This document shows, piece by piece, positions 44,640 through 58,090 of a DNA stretch of 64,000 bases. The notes under the pieces were generated by a model. It did no database searches. It saw nothing but the letters and a program-made list of their open reading frames with translations, and was not told the DNA's origin. Within the stretch, counting starts at the first letter, position 1. Each line of letters opens with the position of its first letter. This stretch comes from Pomphorhynchus laevis (Eukaryota > Acanthocephala > Palaeacanthocephala > Echinorhynchida > Pomphorhynchidae). The stretch spans positions 1 to 64,000 of the forward strand of contig WNNJ02002872.1 of NCBI GenBank assembly GCA_012934845.2, written 5' to 3'. The position numbers and the translations under genes are program-made.

Positions 44640-45425
44640 AATATAAAGTGATTTAACGAAATGATTTATTAATGATATAAATAAATCTAAATTATATAAA
44701 GATATGAAATATATGCTTCGATACATTGATGATATATGTGCATTTAATTCTAGCAATTTTTATTCAATAAGCGAACAAATTTATCCAGGTAGTATCAATC
44801 TGATCATAACTATGTAAAAAAACAAATCTAAATTATATAAAGATATGAAATATATGTTTCGATACATTGATGATATATGTGTATTTAATTCTAATAATTT
44901 TTATTCAATTAATGAGCACATTTATCCAGAAAGCTTTATTCTTAACAAAACCAATATTAATGATAAAGAAGGTGTATATCTAGATATGAACATTAAATTA
45001 ACATTAACTAAAACTACTATTAATTTATATCGTAAAGATGACATATTTAAATTTACAAGAAACATATTTTTGCATGAGCATTCATGCATACCATATAATA
45101 TAAAATATAATACATTGAATAATGAAATTTTAAGAATTGCAACAATATGTAATGATATTGGCTTTCTTCAAAATCATTTAAATAATTTAATAGACACATA
45201 TTTTAAACTAGGTTACTATAAAAATAAAATCAAGCAGAAAATAGTAAAATATATAAATCAACACAATAATATTAAAAATAAATTTAAAATAATTAGCGGA
45301 TGATTTTTAAAGCCAATACTTTGTATTAGAGTATAATACTAGATAAACAAATTTTAATGGAGGAAATACGTCATTAGCACGTGTTTGGCCACGCTGCTAT
45401 GTTGGGTTGAGGAATTTGTGGATAG
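44640..45425 (+). mobile_element. PLE RT, palm to C-terminus plus 3' module
   Basis: A short repeat of the YIDD region (44705-44800, YMLRYIDDICAFNSSNFYS) precedes the longest PLE frame, 44845-45303: FRYIDDICVFNSNNFYS, EGVYLDMNIKLTL, TINLYRKDDIFKFTRNIF, EILRIATICNDIGFLQNHL, LIDTYFKLGYYKNKIKQKI. The stop is followed by the module start (ATACTTTGTATTAGAG, ACGTCATTAGCACGTG, GCTGCTATGTTGGG). No GIY-YIG endonuclease domain is visible. Incomplete. Confidence 0.7.
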
Positions 45426-46580
45426 GAATAGAAATATCGGCTTACTTCAAAATTATTCTATTATTCAAATAGATATATAACTATAACGCCTATCTAACAA
45501 AAATATAACCATCAAGTAAATACGTGGATAAAATTGAATTAATAGAATCCTTAAATATTTTAATAAATCAAAATTATTTAAAGGTAGGGACATCTATATT
45601 TAGACAAATAAAAATTAAAGTAATCGAAATTAATACTGGTATAAAACACTATTTCAGTATTAATTCTACAAAAGAATTTTTAGAACAGACAAAAGGAATA
45701 AACTTTCAAAATATAAATACATACGATTTATGTACGCTTTATACTAATTTAAATTTAGTAGATATTAAAGAAGCGTTAGTAAAATTAATTAATCTTATAT
45801 TCGGAAAAAGATATACATATATATGTTATAATAACTATAACGCCTATCTAACAAAAATTAAACCATCAAGTAAATATAAATATATGGATAAAATTGAATT
45901 AATAGAATCCTTAAATATTTTGATAAATCAAAATTATTTAAAAGTAGGGACATCTATATTTAGACAAGTAAAAGGTGTTCCAATGGTGGTAATAGTAGCC
46001 CAATTATAGCTGACTTGTTTTTAAGCTTTATAGAATATGAATTTGTTCATAACTGTGTAAAAACTAAATCTAAATTATATAAAGATATGAAATATATGCT
46101 TCGATACATTGATGATATATGTGCATTTAATTCTAGCAATTTTTATTCAATAAGCGAACAAATTTATCCAGGTAGTATCAATCTTGATAAAACCAATATT
46201 AATGATAAGGAAGTATATATCTAGATATGGACATTAAATTAACATTAACTAAAACTACTATTAATTTATATCGTAAAGATGACATTTAAATTTACAAGAA
46301 ACATATTTTTACATGAGCATTCGTGCATACCACATAATATAAAATATAATACATTAAATAATAAACAATTAACGAATTGCAACAATTTGTGACAATATTG
46401 GCTTTCTTCAAGATCATTTAAATGCTAAAAAAACTTGGTTATCATAAAAATAAAGTCAAACGGAAAATAGTACAAATATAGTTTTACCCTTAAGATAAAA
46501 ATTTTAATAAGTAAATATAGGTGTGCATTAGAATACGAAACTAGATAGTAAAATTTCATCAGAGGAAAAACGTAATGATA
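45426..46580 (+). mobile_element. PLE copy with partly repeated RT segment
   Basis: From 45524: MDKIELIESLNILINQNYLK, then IKVIEINTGIKHYFSINST, INTYDLCTLYTNLNL, KPSSKYKYMDKIELIESLN, KGVPMVV, then (46015 on) LSFIEYEFVHNCVKTKSKL and LRYIDDICAFNSSNFYS, decaying to the C-terminal end near 46500. The MDKIEL...FRQ segment occurs twice, before and after the thumb-proximal part. The block 45430-45880 is almost identical to 35121-35570. Broken in several places. Confidence 0.65.
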
Positions 46581-47689
46581 TTTTTTGCTTCAAAATCATT
46601 TAAATAATTTAATAGATAAATTAATCTTTTTAATAGAATAAATTAAATTTAATAGACAAAGTTTTATAATTCTATAAATCTTTGTTATTATGTTCAATAC
46701 TCAAAAGAGAATATAATATAATAATTGGTATTATAATTGATATAATAATTAGTATATAAATGACATATAATTTTTATTTTTTTATATTGTTTATTCTTTT
46801 TTATTACATTGTTGTATCATAATGTATATTTCATTTTTTACTATAAAATATAATACATAAAATAATGAAATTTTAGATATTGAAATAATATTTAATGACA
46901 TTAGCTTAAGAACGATTTAAATGATTAAATATAGATATATATTTAAATAAGAGTTCAATAAAAATAAAACAAAAATAAAAGTTGACAATATATAAATCAT
47001 CAATTATAAATATTCAATTATTAATCATCAATTATATAAATCATCAATTATTAGGAATAAATTTTAATTCTAAAGTGTAAAAATTTTATTGGTGGATATT
47101 AAATAATATTTTGTTATAACCTTAAATAATCAAATTTAGTCAAATGTTATACATATGTTGGATTAAAGAACATTGTTCGGAAACCTGATAAAATAGCAGC
47201 TCTTTCTGATGACCTCCAGCCTTTATACATAATAAATTATAATCGGTTAATAACATTCTGAGTTATAAAAATTCTTTTAAAGATTAAAGTTTACATTTTT
47301 AAATTTACTAATAGAAAAAATATGTAGTTTCAGTTGAGTGGTTTGATTTACTATAAAAGTGCAATATTATCTTTAAGTCAATGCTATATAGCATTTAGTT
47401 ATACTAAAATGATTTGTAAATGACAAGAATTCGTTTTTTAAATTAAACTTAAATTAGTATAAAAATCATAACTCAGAGATAATTGATCAGATAATAATAT
47501 TTTAATGTTATTATGTTAATTAAATGTTATTAAATGTTATCAAATGTTATTGAATCAAATAGTAAATATTTAATTAGTTAAATCTGATCAGGTAACTGAG
47601 ATCGTGTATAAAATAATAAATTATTATAAATTATTAAATTATTTTAAGAATTTTATTAAATAAAATTATATGGATTTTATATCAAATAT
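46581..47689. other. PLE debris and AT-rich spacer
   Basis: Fragments of the PLE C-terminal end (46600-46680, 46860-46990) and of the 3' module (47160-47225: GGAAACCTGATAAAATAGC and CTGATGACCTCC) are embedded in A/T-rich sequence. No gene. Confidence 0.45.
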
Positions 47690-47845
47690 AAATAAAAAAT
47701 TGAAATTTAAAATAGAAGTCAATTTTTAGGAATTGACTAATAAATAACAGACGTTGTATCAGAATAAGGATTTGAGGTCATCAGGAGAAACGACTATGTT
47801 ATCAGTTTCGGCTTTATTCCTGAACCCAACATAGCTAGTTTAGGC
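47690..47845 (-). repeat. PLE 3' module, minus orientation
   Basis: Minus-strand GCTATGTTGGG, GCCGAAACTGATAACATAG, CTCCTGATGACCTCAAATCC, TTATTCTGATACAACGTCTG and TTATTTATTAGTCA. Faces the plus-strand debris on its left. Confidence 0.75.
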
Positions 47846-48420
47846 TATCAGCAATATCGCCTTTGCACTTCCAAATAGGCACAGTCGTACTTGTCATCTA
47901 TGAGTATGGGATCTCGTCATCAACTGCAATCTTGTTAAATAGGTCAGCAAAGATGGCAGCGCCGTCGCGACCAAGTAGCTTCCACACTTCTACCGGAATG
48001 TCGTATGGGCCCGTTGATTTCCATTTTCATTCCATCTGATAGCTGCAGCTACCTCCGTTTCACTAATGTTTGATACATTTCCCAGTAGGGGTCTGCACTG
48101 ATAATAGACAGGTTGCAGAATTCTGTTGCAAATGCAGGCGAAGTGATCATCCAACGCCATGTGATTTCGGGCGGATCTTGTAATATTTGATGATCAACAC
48201 TCTTGATGTAGTTATTTTGGTCGACATCCTGTTGCGCGTTGTCGAGATTTACTAAGGCGATAAACAATATTTACACCACCTGGCTTGTCGGGGTCGGCAT
48301 ATTACTTGTTCAGATTAGTCGCCTTAGCTTTAGCCAACGCTCGCTTTGCCTCTGTTTACTTTTTGTGATAGCATCGGTAGTCCTCGCTGTCGTTTGTCTA
48401 GCGCCACTTCTTAAAAGTCA
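47846..48420 (-). mobile_element. RTE/L1-like LINE linker-RT fragment
   Basis: Minus strand: YIKSVDHQILQDPPEITWRW (48210-48150) then, in the next frame, ISETEVAAAIRWNENGNQR (48070-48010). This is the segment just before the RT domain in RTE-like elements (S-TEV-AAIKRMKNGKA-GPD...). Frames broken; both ends missing. Confidence 0.55.
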
Positions 48421-48429
48421 TTGATAGTG

Positions 48430-51110
48430 GCGAAAAGGGCGACTTTTCCGCCCCTAGCTCTGTCTAGGTTGGACAATCCCGTATAACTCGTCCATCACAA
48501 TGCAGAGTATTCGTGAGCCTTTTCACTGAATATCCTTCAGTGGAATTCGGGAAGTACTTCTGCTCTTAGACTTCTATTCAGTAGAGATGCAGATATTATA
48601 GTCCTTCAGGAGACACGGTCTATCCGTCTCCCCCAGGACATTACTGATTCATTCCTAAGCACATTTGTTCCCACTATATTCCGTACATAACCCCACCTCA
48701 CTCATCTTCATCTCAAGGTCTTGTATACCCTACTTAAATGCTCCTTAAGATCTTCCCTTCTACACAACTATTCTTGTCCAGCCCTGCCTTGTTTAGTTAT
48801 ATCACTCTGTAAAAACGGTAAATGCCTAAGCCTAGCCTATGTCTACATCCGTCCAGGTGAGATTCACAAGAACCGAGACCTCCTAGATAGGATTATAGAT
48901 AGCGGTTACGAGGTGACTGCTATCTACAGTTGGTACTTGGTTACTTCAACGACAGGACTGGTCGTTAGATTAATGCAGCACTACGCAGAGCCAGAAACAG
49001 TTATCTTATTCATAAACCACAGCCCCCTACCTTTCATTCCACATCAACAAATTCACTCCTCGACTTATTACTGCTCCACGAGAGGTAGCTGTTGAAACCT
49101 CACTGTACGGAGCATTCGCGACAACATCTGTCCACCTCTCATGACTTGATTCGCTGGTAGATAGAAGAGGATACGCTGCTTCGAAGGAGATTCCACTTTG
49201 ATCCCATCAGAGTGGCTTTCTTTCAGGCAGCTATCCAACGCTTCCCTCGAATTGGTAATGAGAGTAATCAAATTTAATTCCTACATCTCTTCGCAAGCAA
49301 TCGTGATGCTTTCGACTACCTACAAAGGTCGTATTTACAGTCCCACTCCGACAAAACTCAAGACCTTAGTATTTATGCTCCGTCTTCCCAACCTCTCTGC
49401 TTCTGCCAGACAAGCTCTCTCGAAAGAATATTATAGCTCTAGATATAGGTTACAACTGGGTAGGGATAGGGCAAGCATTATATCCTTTAATCCAGCCCAG
49501 TCCTCCTTCTGGAAGATATTCAAGAAGGAGAAGTTTGTATGTTGGAAGGATAGAGTCTTGGGTTAAATTGGTCAAATAAGTCTTGATAATGTTCTGGAGG
49601 AGTCACTATCCCTACATAATTATGAAGCTACTCAATCACCTCAACCAATCCCGCATTGGGGAGACTTTAGGGGTAGAGATCTATCGGTCACAGATATTCT
49701 TAACTCCTGGGGCATCTTCCGGGTACCTCCAAATCCGTCGCTTCACTATTTTCTCTTGTATGTCAGCTTTTGACAGCCGATCAAAGAAGAGAAGTGGCCG
49801 TCACAATTCATCTAGCCCTCCCTTCCGATGTGGCTGGCATCAACATTAGTAGAAGTGTGCTTATTCCTAAGAAAAATCCGGTCTCTTGTCCTAAAGACCT
49901 GCTGCCCATTTGGATTCAAAATTCCCTCGTGTCGATTTACGAAAAAGCGCTTGCGGGTAAAATCCCGGATCATTTAAATAGGCGAAATTTAATCCCACCA
50001 AATTTCCATGGGATCGTCAAAGGTCGCTCGGTCCATTCAGCTGTAGGTGAAGTGCATCAATTCCGTCAGGAGAATAGTCATCAACTTGCTGTGGCTTGTT
50101 TCCTTGACTTTTCTGATGCATTTGACCGCTTCTTTATTCCTTTGTTATCTCTTCTCTCAGGTCCCTTGTGTTGCCTGCGAGAATTGTTAACAAGGTGGAT
50201 ATACTGCTGTACACCACGCGATTCTGTTATAAGGTGACCCTGGTGCGCGTCAGTTCTACCCTATTCCGGGTGTGCCCCAAGGATCACCTCTTCCTCATGC
50301 CTTGTTTCTCGCTACTTCCATTGTACTCTTTAAACGCGAACAACATCTAGTGGTATTTGCTGATGACACCACAGCCCTGTTTTCTGGACGCAGGTGCAAA
50401 TACGTAGTCTAGAACATCAGCCGATTCTTTTTAAGATGAAAAGATCAGTTAACCTGGTCCAATATTATTTTAAATTCTGCCAAATTGCAGGTGGTAGTCT
50501 TCCATGGCGCCCCTGCAACAAAACAAAAACTTAAGAGATTAGCACTCTCGGCACTCTCATCCATTTTGATTAATTAACCACTCCCTACTTTCACGAGTCG
50601 AGTAAAATACCTGGGGTTCACCATTACGGTGAACTGGTCGGCGAAAGTTAACCTGGATAGACTTAAACTCATCTTGAAAAAAGCTAGGTGGGCCCTGAAA
50701 CGGTCCCAGCATCTGTCATTGAATAGGAAAACCCATTTGCGCCTTTTGTGTACTTGAGCTTACTCGGGATTAGTCTCTTTTTCTAGAGGACGTCCTCCGG
50801 AGCAAAGGCTAAGGTTTCTCAAGCTCTTCGTCTCTCGTTTGCCCAGCATAGTTCGCCTCGATTGGATTCTTCGGGGGGGGGGTGAAAGACCCCGGGTGGT
50901 TCAGTCAGCGGGCCGCATGTGCTTCACGGCCTCAGGTCCGTCCAACTGGACCAGAGGCCGTGAAGTTTGGCGGAAGACTTGACGAAGATTAAGTATAGTT
51001 TCGGCGTAGATTAACTGTTTTTGTTCCTTGTCTCTTTTATATTTATAATTAGTTTAGTTATCGATTGTATTTTTCTTTAATAAAATTCTTATTATTACAA
51101 TGAAGCTTGT
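48430..51110 (+). mobile_element. LINE (jockey/I/R1-like), decayed, with 3' end
   Basis: Plus strand. Endonuclease pieces DIIVLQETRSIRLPQDITDS (48.59 kb) and SLAYVYIRPGEIHKNRDLLD (48.83 kb). RT pieces SRSVLIPKKNPVSCPKDLLP (49.85 kb), IPDHLNRRNLIPPNFHGIVK, GRSVHSAVGEVHQFRQE (50.03 kb), ACFLDFSDAFDRF, VFADDTTALFSGRR (50.36 kb), SRVKYLGFTITVNWSAKV (50.6 kb) and LRFLKLFVSRLPSIVRLDW. An untranslated end with an inverted repeat (ACGGCCTCAG...GAGGCCGTGAAG, 50926-50966) leads to AATAAA at 51079. Many frame breaks. Clade named only by general resemblance. Confidence 0.65.
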
Positions 51111-53929
51111 TCCTTGAGTCGTTTTTCAAAGTACCTTGTATGCAACTTATTGTATATGTTTTGTTACATTGTGCGACAGGTCAGTCATCGACCGGCTTGG
51201 GTGGGCATTTAGTTGATCAAAAGCCGTTTTCATTTCATTTTCATGCTTCTTAAGTCTCCACCACTTTTTGTGGGCCGGTTTAATATTATATTATAACATA
51301 TAAATTTAGTTCATCAAGTTCCATTTTAAATCATGAAAGATTAAAGCTATTAGTTAATAGCATTAATTGATATCTACACTAAAACAGAAATTGCTAAGGA
51401 TTGAAATTGGCATTCTGCAAAAAAATGATGATATTAAGTACTTTGTAAAACATGTGGTTTTGTAACTCCTCAAAACTTATTCAATATCCAACTAAAATAC
51501 CGTTCCCTTGTGCATGAGGGGAAATGAAAGACTTAAGATTGTGAAAATTAAATTTGTTGAAAGTAACAGGCCTGTTGTAATAGTAATAAGTTTTCAATAG
51601 GTAAACTTGTAAATTTCAAAAACACGTGTCTGAAATTGTTAGGAATAAAAATACTTGATAGAAATCCTAAATATTATTATTTTTAATAATACAAACCAAT
51701 AATGCCAAGGTGTCTACTTTCTCAATTATTTTATAACAGTTCAAAATCCACAACAGTTCCTATTGACGGACAATATTTAAAACAATTATAAAAGAAACTA
51801 AACCGAAGAAAAATCGTTCGTTCTTCACTAAAGTATTGTATAACGCTTGCTTGAACATGTGTGTCTGGCAATCGCAAAACTGATGCAGACAGCCCTACTT
51901 AAATAATCAACATGTTTGTACACGAATATCCTCTGCTCAAGAGTTTAGCGATATGGTGACTTAACAAAGAGTTCGTCGGGATCAGTTCATATGACTCATC
52001 AATACAGAGACAGTTTTATTTTTATTGTAAAAATAAGTTCACTTACATTTGACTTTTGTAAGTAAAATGAAACTAATATTAAAAAGGACAGGCAAACAGA
52101 AACTTTTTCATTTTTGTGGGATGGAGTATGGGATATTACCATGGAAAAATATTATAAAAAAATACATTTTAAATACTTTATGAGAGCGAAAATAAACAAT
52201 TAAATTAATTTACTAAAATGTAATGCAAGTAGTTATTTTTATATCATTATATTAATTTATATAGATTTATATATGGATATTTATATAATATCCATTAAAA
52301 ATATAAATTAAATTATTAATGAGATTAAATTTATAAAATTGCTAATTTGTATTTTCTATAACTTTCTGCAATCGAAAATTTTTAATAAAATTCTGATTAT
52401 TTTGCTCACAAAAAGGATTATTATTTTCGAATTATTTATAAAATTTAAAATTTAAATAGCGTAGATATTCTGTATTGTAAAGGCGTGTGCACTGCAAACT
52501 CTATGTACGGGGTTCTAACCTCGAGCATGTACTCTATTGATACCTCTGTAAACACACGCCAAAGCCACAAGGTCGCGTTGTCGAAAGACGTAGGGGCACT
52601 TGGTGATGAAGCGGGTTCACTCTATTAATAGATTTATTAGCACAATTTAAGAGCCAATCTCGTAGTAAGTTAGTTCACAACACAATATAGTATAAAAATG
52701 AAGCGAATAATAGTGATGACCATCACTGCATTGGATATAGGTAATACATATTTATCTTGAAATAAATCGTATTATAGCTGTTTATTAAATTTTCCATGTA
52801 AAATTCCATAATGAAACAATACAAACATAAAGTTAGTTAACTTTTAAATGATATGAGCTCCTGTGTAAAATGTGCATTGATGCCCACACCAATACATTTG
52901 AGGGTTCGTCGTTTGTTATAGATCTCGATCGTGTTGACTACTCTTAATTGGTTGGCCTACGTAATATATTTTTTAGCAATCTAAATCCTTACGAAACTGA
53001 GAATACTAGATCACGGACGCATATAACTTGTGTCAATAGTATGATGTTATTTACAGTGCAAAAGCTACGATTACCGAGTTGATTGAAAGTTCGCTAAAGT
53101 TATCACATCTATTACTTCTAGGATATCTTTGAAACGTTTTGAATGTGACAGTAAACAATCGAATAGTTAACCGTATTTTACTACCTATATACAAATGGTT
53201 ACATTTTTAAGGGGTTATAAGTAATCCTCTGAAGTGGCACATTAAGTGATTTATTATCGATGCCCTTTTCTGAACAAGTTTTAAGTTGTCAATGCCTAAT
53301 AGTGCATTCATATATTGAAGTTGCTTGCAAATCATGTATGCACATTTGGGCATGCATGATATGCAAGCACAACTGATATGCAAAAACAACAGGTATTTTA
53401 ATTAGTTAATTAACATATTGTGAATATATTGCATACACGAGCCGCTTTTCTTAACTGGTCGGTTTGATATTATCCTCGTGTGGTTGTTTGATTCCTATCA
53501 GCATCACTGCACACTACAATCAGCGTGGGTGGACCTCATCAGCAGTGAGCCCACGCCTACATTTCGTGTTTCGGTCCTTTTACTGCTTCTGCTGATTCCT
53601 TGTCGCCGAAATGTTAACGCTTTTGTTTAAGGAATCCAAAGAAATTACATTAGACAATGGCTATTGGTATCTCGTATTACAAAGCTGGAAGCCTTAGTAA
53701 TTAGGTCAACGCTACCAATAGCGTTTGCCAACACAACTATTGATAATGGACTAGTGCTATCAAATTCATCCTACCACCCATTTCTTTGGACAAATTTGTC
53801 ATTTAAACTGGTTGGAGCGAATAATAATTTATCTAAAGTAGCAAATGCGTGCCAGTTGCACGCTTACAAGTCCACTAAGGAACAAAAAACAGCAAAAATC
53901 ATACAGATAAATTAGTTAATCTGTTTAAA
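51111..53929. other. Unassigned 2.8-kb stretch
   Basis: AT-rich with a few GC-richer islands (52480-52620, 53430-53640). The first contains GGGGTTCTAACCTC, reminiscent of a tRNA B box, without a cloverleaf. The second contains CCTCATCAG and GTTTCGGTCC, hammerhead core words in a non-canonical order. An 83-codon plus-strand frame at 53664-53915 is not recognised. Confidence 0.35.
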
Positions 53930-56900
53930 TTGGATCGAATTTGGTGTTTGAAGCACGACAGGGAGGTTAATAGTCGTATATGAATTGGCAGATGATTTTA
54001 CGAGAGAGGAGCCGCTACAAGGAAGGAGCGGAAGCCAAAGAGGTAGAGTAGTTTAGAACACAAAAAAATTGAATAACTGGAATACAAGGAACAGTAAACA
54101 GGACGAGAATTATCAAGAAAATGAAGGTTGAGAAAGAATGTGTATTACAAGTTACAAGGCGAAAAGCAATGAGAAGACGAATTTGAACACGACAATAAAT
54201 GATAGGCAAATCGAGATAAGCAAGATGGTGGGATCTATGATTAACACGACGAAGACGGAGGAGAATTCGATCGGCTGTATTGATTATGCGTTGTAGGGAA
54301 AAAGAGTGGATTTAGATGAGTTGGAAAATATACCAAGAGAGTAATCAAATCTCGAGAAAAGGAGAGAAGATATGAGCGTCATGTAAGAATAATCGATTAT
54401 CTGAAGAATTTGACGGAAATTGCGGATAATCAAGGTAGATAAGTGTACTTTATCTATAACAAAAGGTTTAAGTGAAAGTCGGTTGTCGAAATAGGAGCCT
54501 AGGAAAACGAGATTGTCAACGATAGGAAGAATTGTAGAATTTAATGATACGGAGGGAGGCTCTAAGCTGGGGCGTCGAGGGAGGATCCACATTATTTCGG
54601 ATTTATTAGGATTCAGAGTAAGACGAAGAGAATAAAGATTATTGAAAATTGAGGCAATATCATTGGAAGCAGAAACACTAAGATCATGAGTACGATAAGC
54701 AGGCGCATGAGCATATATGAGAATGTCATCAGCATATTGCATAACATGGAAGTTAAATGTATGAAAAATAGAAGACAAGTCACCGAGAAAAAGAGAGAAA
54801 AGCAAAGGGCTTAGTACGAAGCCTTGTGGAAGTCCGGATGGGATGGAAAAAGGATGGATTAGAGAAGAGTCAGAGCAGAATAGAAATGTACGGTTTGATA
54901 TATATGAAGAAAACTAAGCTACACTGGGTAAAGAGAAGTCATAACCATGACGAAAGCGATGGAGAAGAATCAAGTGATCGACGATGTCAAAAGCAGATGA
55001 TAGATCAAGAGAAGCTACGACACTAAATAATGTTTGATCGCGCGAGATGAGTAAGTCATTATAAACTTGTAGACAGGCAATTTCAGTAAAATAATTAGAG
55101 CGAAAATCGGCTTGGAAGATAGGAAATAAGTTGGAGGATAATATATATGCGTTAACTTGCTTGAGAACGAGACGCTTAAGGAGTTTAGAGAGGATTGAGA
55201 GAAGTGATATAGGAATGTACGAGGATGCTAGTGAGGGGTCGAGAGATTGCTTTTTAAGGAGAGGACGAACAGTGGCGCATCTCCAGATGGAAGGAAATGT
55301 GTGACTATAGATAGACAAGTTGAACAATGTGGTTAGGAATTGTGAGATAGAAGCAGATATTTTTAAGCAAGTGAGTGAAAATTAGGCCAGAAGGAGAGAT
55401 TTTATAAGATAATGGCAGAAGAAACTTCACCAGACGAAACGGGAAGAACGTGGAATAGCTTTTGGAGGGAAGTATTTAAAGAAAAGGGGTACAAGGGGCA
55501 TATGTAGAAAGAAAAGTAAATTTGCTAGCTTAGATTGTAGATAAGAAGAAAATTCATCAGGATTTATGCTACAAGGGGTTTTTTTTATCGTGAAATAATT
55601 GCGTTTAAGATTTTCTAATGAGATTTTGTTGGAAGAGGATTCGAGTTGATTTCTCCAAAAGATAGTACGTTTAGTACGCGTAAGAATGAGATGGGAACGA
55701 CGGAAAGAAAGATAGGAAGCACGGAGATTTGGAGTGAGTGGGTTTGGAGAAGGTTTAAGAGCGATTAAACACATGAAAAAGCATGACGGAGTCGACACCT
55801 AGAAAGTCTACAGTCGGAATCGCACCAGGGAGCATGGCACAAGCGCTGAAAACATCATGGTCGACTAGGCAGAAGGTGATTGAGAATAGTCGTAAGTTTA
55901 GAATCAAACAGAACGCAGAGATCATCAGATGAACGATAGTTAAGTGGAAGGAAAACAGTGAAGAATTGAGTAAGGCTGCACAGAGAATAGGATTATCGAT
56001 AAATTTCCAGGGTCGACTTTCCAGAAGTAGCTAATGTTGGAGGTGGAGAAGGAGGATGGGGATAAGTAAGAGTAAGAGTGACAAGGAAATGATCGAACAA
56101 AAGCGAGATTATATTAGCTTAATAACTTAATATCAAAATTGAATATGAAAGATACAGATGGGACATTTTATTAATTTTTGTAATTAATAATTTTATTATT
56201 TATTAATTTTTGGACTTGTATAATGGTATAATTATAATTATTAAGATAATCGTCTCAATTTCATCTACAAATTGGAAAAAGCTCCTGTTTCTGTCATGAT
56301 ATTGTGTAACGACAACTAATTCTTAGATATAACAGATCACATATTAGCATATTATTTTGTCTTTTATTTAGATGTATCGTAGAGGGCATCTAAAATCATT
56401 TTATCATTTTTTGGAAAAATGATAACAAGTGTCTTCTAGTGGAAGTGAAAAGAGTGAAACAAATGATAAAAAATGATAAAAAGAGTGGAAGGGAAAAGAT
56501 TGAAGAATTGAGTAAGGCTGCGCAGAGAATAGGGATATCAGGAAGTTTCCAGAGTCGACTTGGAGTAGCTAATGTTGGAAGCGGAGAAGGATAATGAGGA
56601 CGAGCAAGAGTGACAAGGAAATGATCCGACAAACAAGCAAAGTAATTGACAAGGAGATAGATGCATTGAAGCAGTTAGGAACATAAATGATGTCGAATGT
56701 TAAAGTCGCCGAGAACAAAATAAGAATTATATGACAATGTAATACAATTACAAGTTCGAGAGGGAAAAAACTTGATGATCTACAAATGAGCAATTTAAAT
56801 GATGTGGAACAGATGTTAGCATTAATTTTACGTAGAGACGTTGGGTGACGAGCAACGGTAACGACACCGCCATTAATAGAAACAGTGTATGTGAAAGAGT

Positions 56901-58090
56901 CAATTGGACGAGCTGATTCAACTAGAAAACGACCAAAGCGATATAGACGACGAATATCAAGATCGTCAGAGTCAGAGTGCCAGAATTCGATAATGTAGAG
57001 AATATTGATAGATAATTAATCCAACATATCAAGAAGCAGATAATCATTATGAAGAATCGAGCGAGTGTTGAAAAGACTAAGAGGAAAAGTATGTTTAGCA
57101 GTGAGATCGACTAGCGAAGAAGAAAAGGGGTAGAGACAAGACGCCATCGGATTTTTAGTCTCGTGCGTGCGACGTAAAAATTTCCGTTGATTTGACGGAT
57201 TGCTAGGGATGACTCGCGGTTTGTTTCACGCCGATTTCTCAATTCGAGCTAAATTGCGCTGGGCAATATCAGGAAGAGAGCGGCTATTAAAGATACGAGA
57301 AGTATATGAATTGGTAAGAAGTTTAAAACGTTGGAAGAGTACCTAGGAAACATGTGAACTATGTCGGATAACGATTTTTAGGAGTTGAGGACAGATGATT
57401 GGATTTAGTGGATTTATTTAAACGGTAAAATATACAGGAGCGATATTATTGAAGATGGATGGATGGTTGCTAGAATATATCTAAAAGCAGATACATCATC
57501 ATTCAAACGAGATTGTGGAGAAGCAGATTCGGAAAGCTTTAAGTTTGATATGATAATACAGCAATCACGCGAAGGAAAACGATTACGTGGAAGTGGTGGT
57601 TGGACATAGCTGGTAGGAGTATAGGCAGAAGAGCATGTAGAAGTGGGAATGGCAGGGGTTTTCAATGAAGAATTAAGATAGGTTGGAACATGTGTGACAG
57701 GGTTGGAGTGATGAATCGATTGATCGGGGATGTTACTGGAGATGATTTTGACGGAATAATGTAAATTATTGAGAAGTGATACTGGAGAGGTGGAGTAAGG
57801 AGTAAGTGCAGAGAAGAAATAAGTATAAGAGGTATTTAGATGTAGGGATGAATATGAAAGAGGAAATACGAGATGAAAAGCTTTACCGTTAGCATTGTTA
57901 GGATGATTAAGATCAACGTAAGTTTGATCCGTAGTTGAATGAGGATTGTGTGCTTGAGTATGTTCAAGAATGGGATTATACGGTGAGAAGTCAAGCCAAC
58001 ATGTAGCAATTGTATGGAACGAAATCTTTAATCTTCGAGGGGATGCAAGCTTTTTAAGGAATACTGTACTAGACACCATCTAAAGGACAC
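53930..58090 (-). mobile_element. CR1-like LINE, nearly full length, decayed
   Basis: Minus strand, 5' at 58090. ORF1-like frame 58079-57414 (221 codons; Ser/Pro-rich, no zinc knuckle seen). Endonuclease: EFWHSDSDDLDIRRLY and FLVESARPIDSF near 56.95-56.88 kb, SDHFLVTLARP near 56.63 kb. Linker with FRRSHLILTRTKRTIFWRNQ (55.7 kb). RT: FPSIWRCATVRPLLKKQSLD (55.28 kb), PISLLSILSKLLKRLVLKQV, FRSNYFTEIACLQVYNDLL, VASLDLSSAFDIVDH (55.0 kb), SGLPQGFVLSPLLFSLFLGD (54.83-54.77 kb), MQYADDILIYAHAP (54.74 kb), LTLNPNKSEIMW and LVFLGSYFDNRLSL. Tail to 53930. Several frame breaks separate ORF1, endonuclease and RT. The same family occurs at 39.7-40.7 and 61.6-64.0 kb. Confidence 0.75.

Noticed and set aside
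52480-52620. tRNA gene or tRNA-derived SINE head
   Set aside because: A B-box-like GGTTCTAACC is present, but no A box at the proper distance and no acceptor stem.
57414-58079. 221-codon frame as a host gene
   Set aside because: Its position directly upstream of the endonuclease-RT series, Ser/Pro-rich composition and counterpart in the 61.6-kb copy make it a LINE ORF1.
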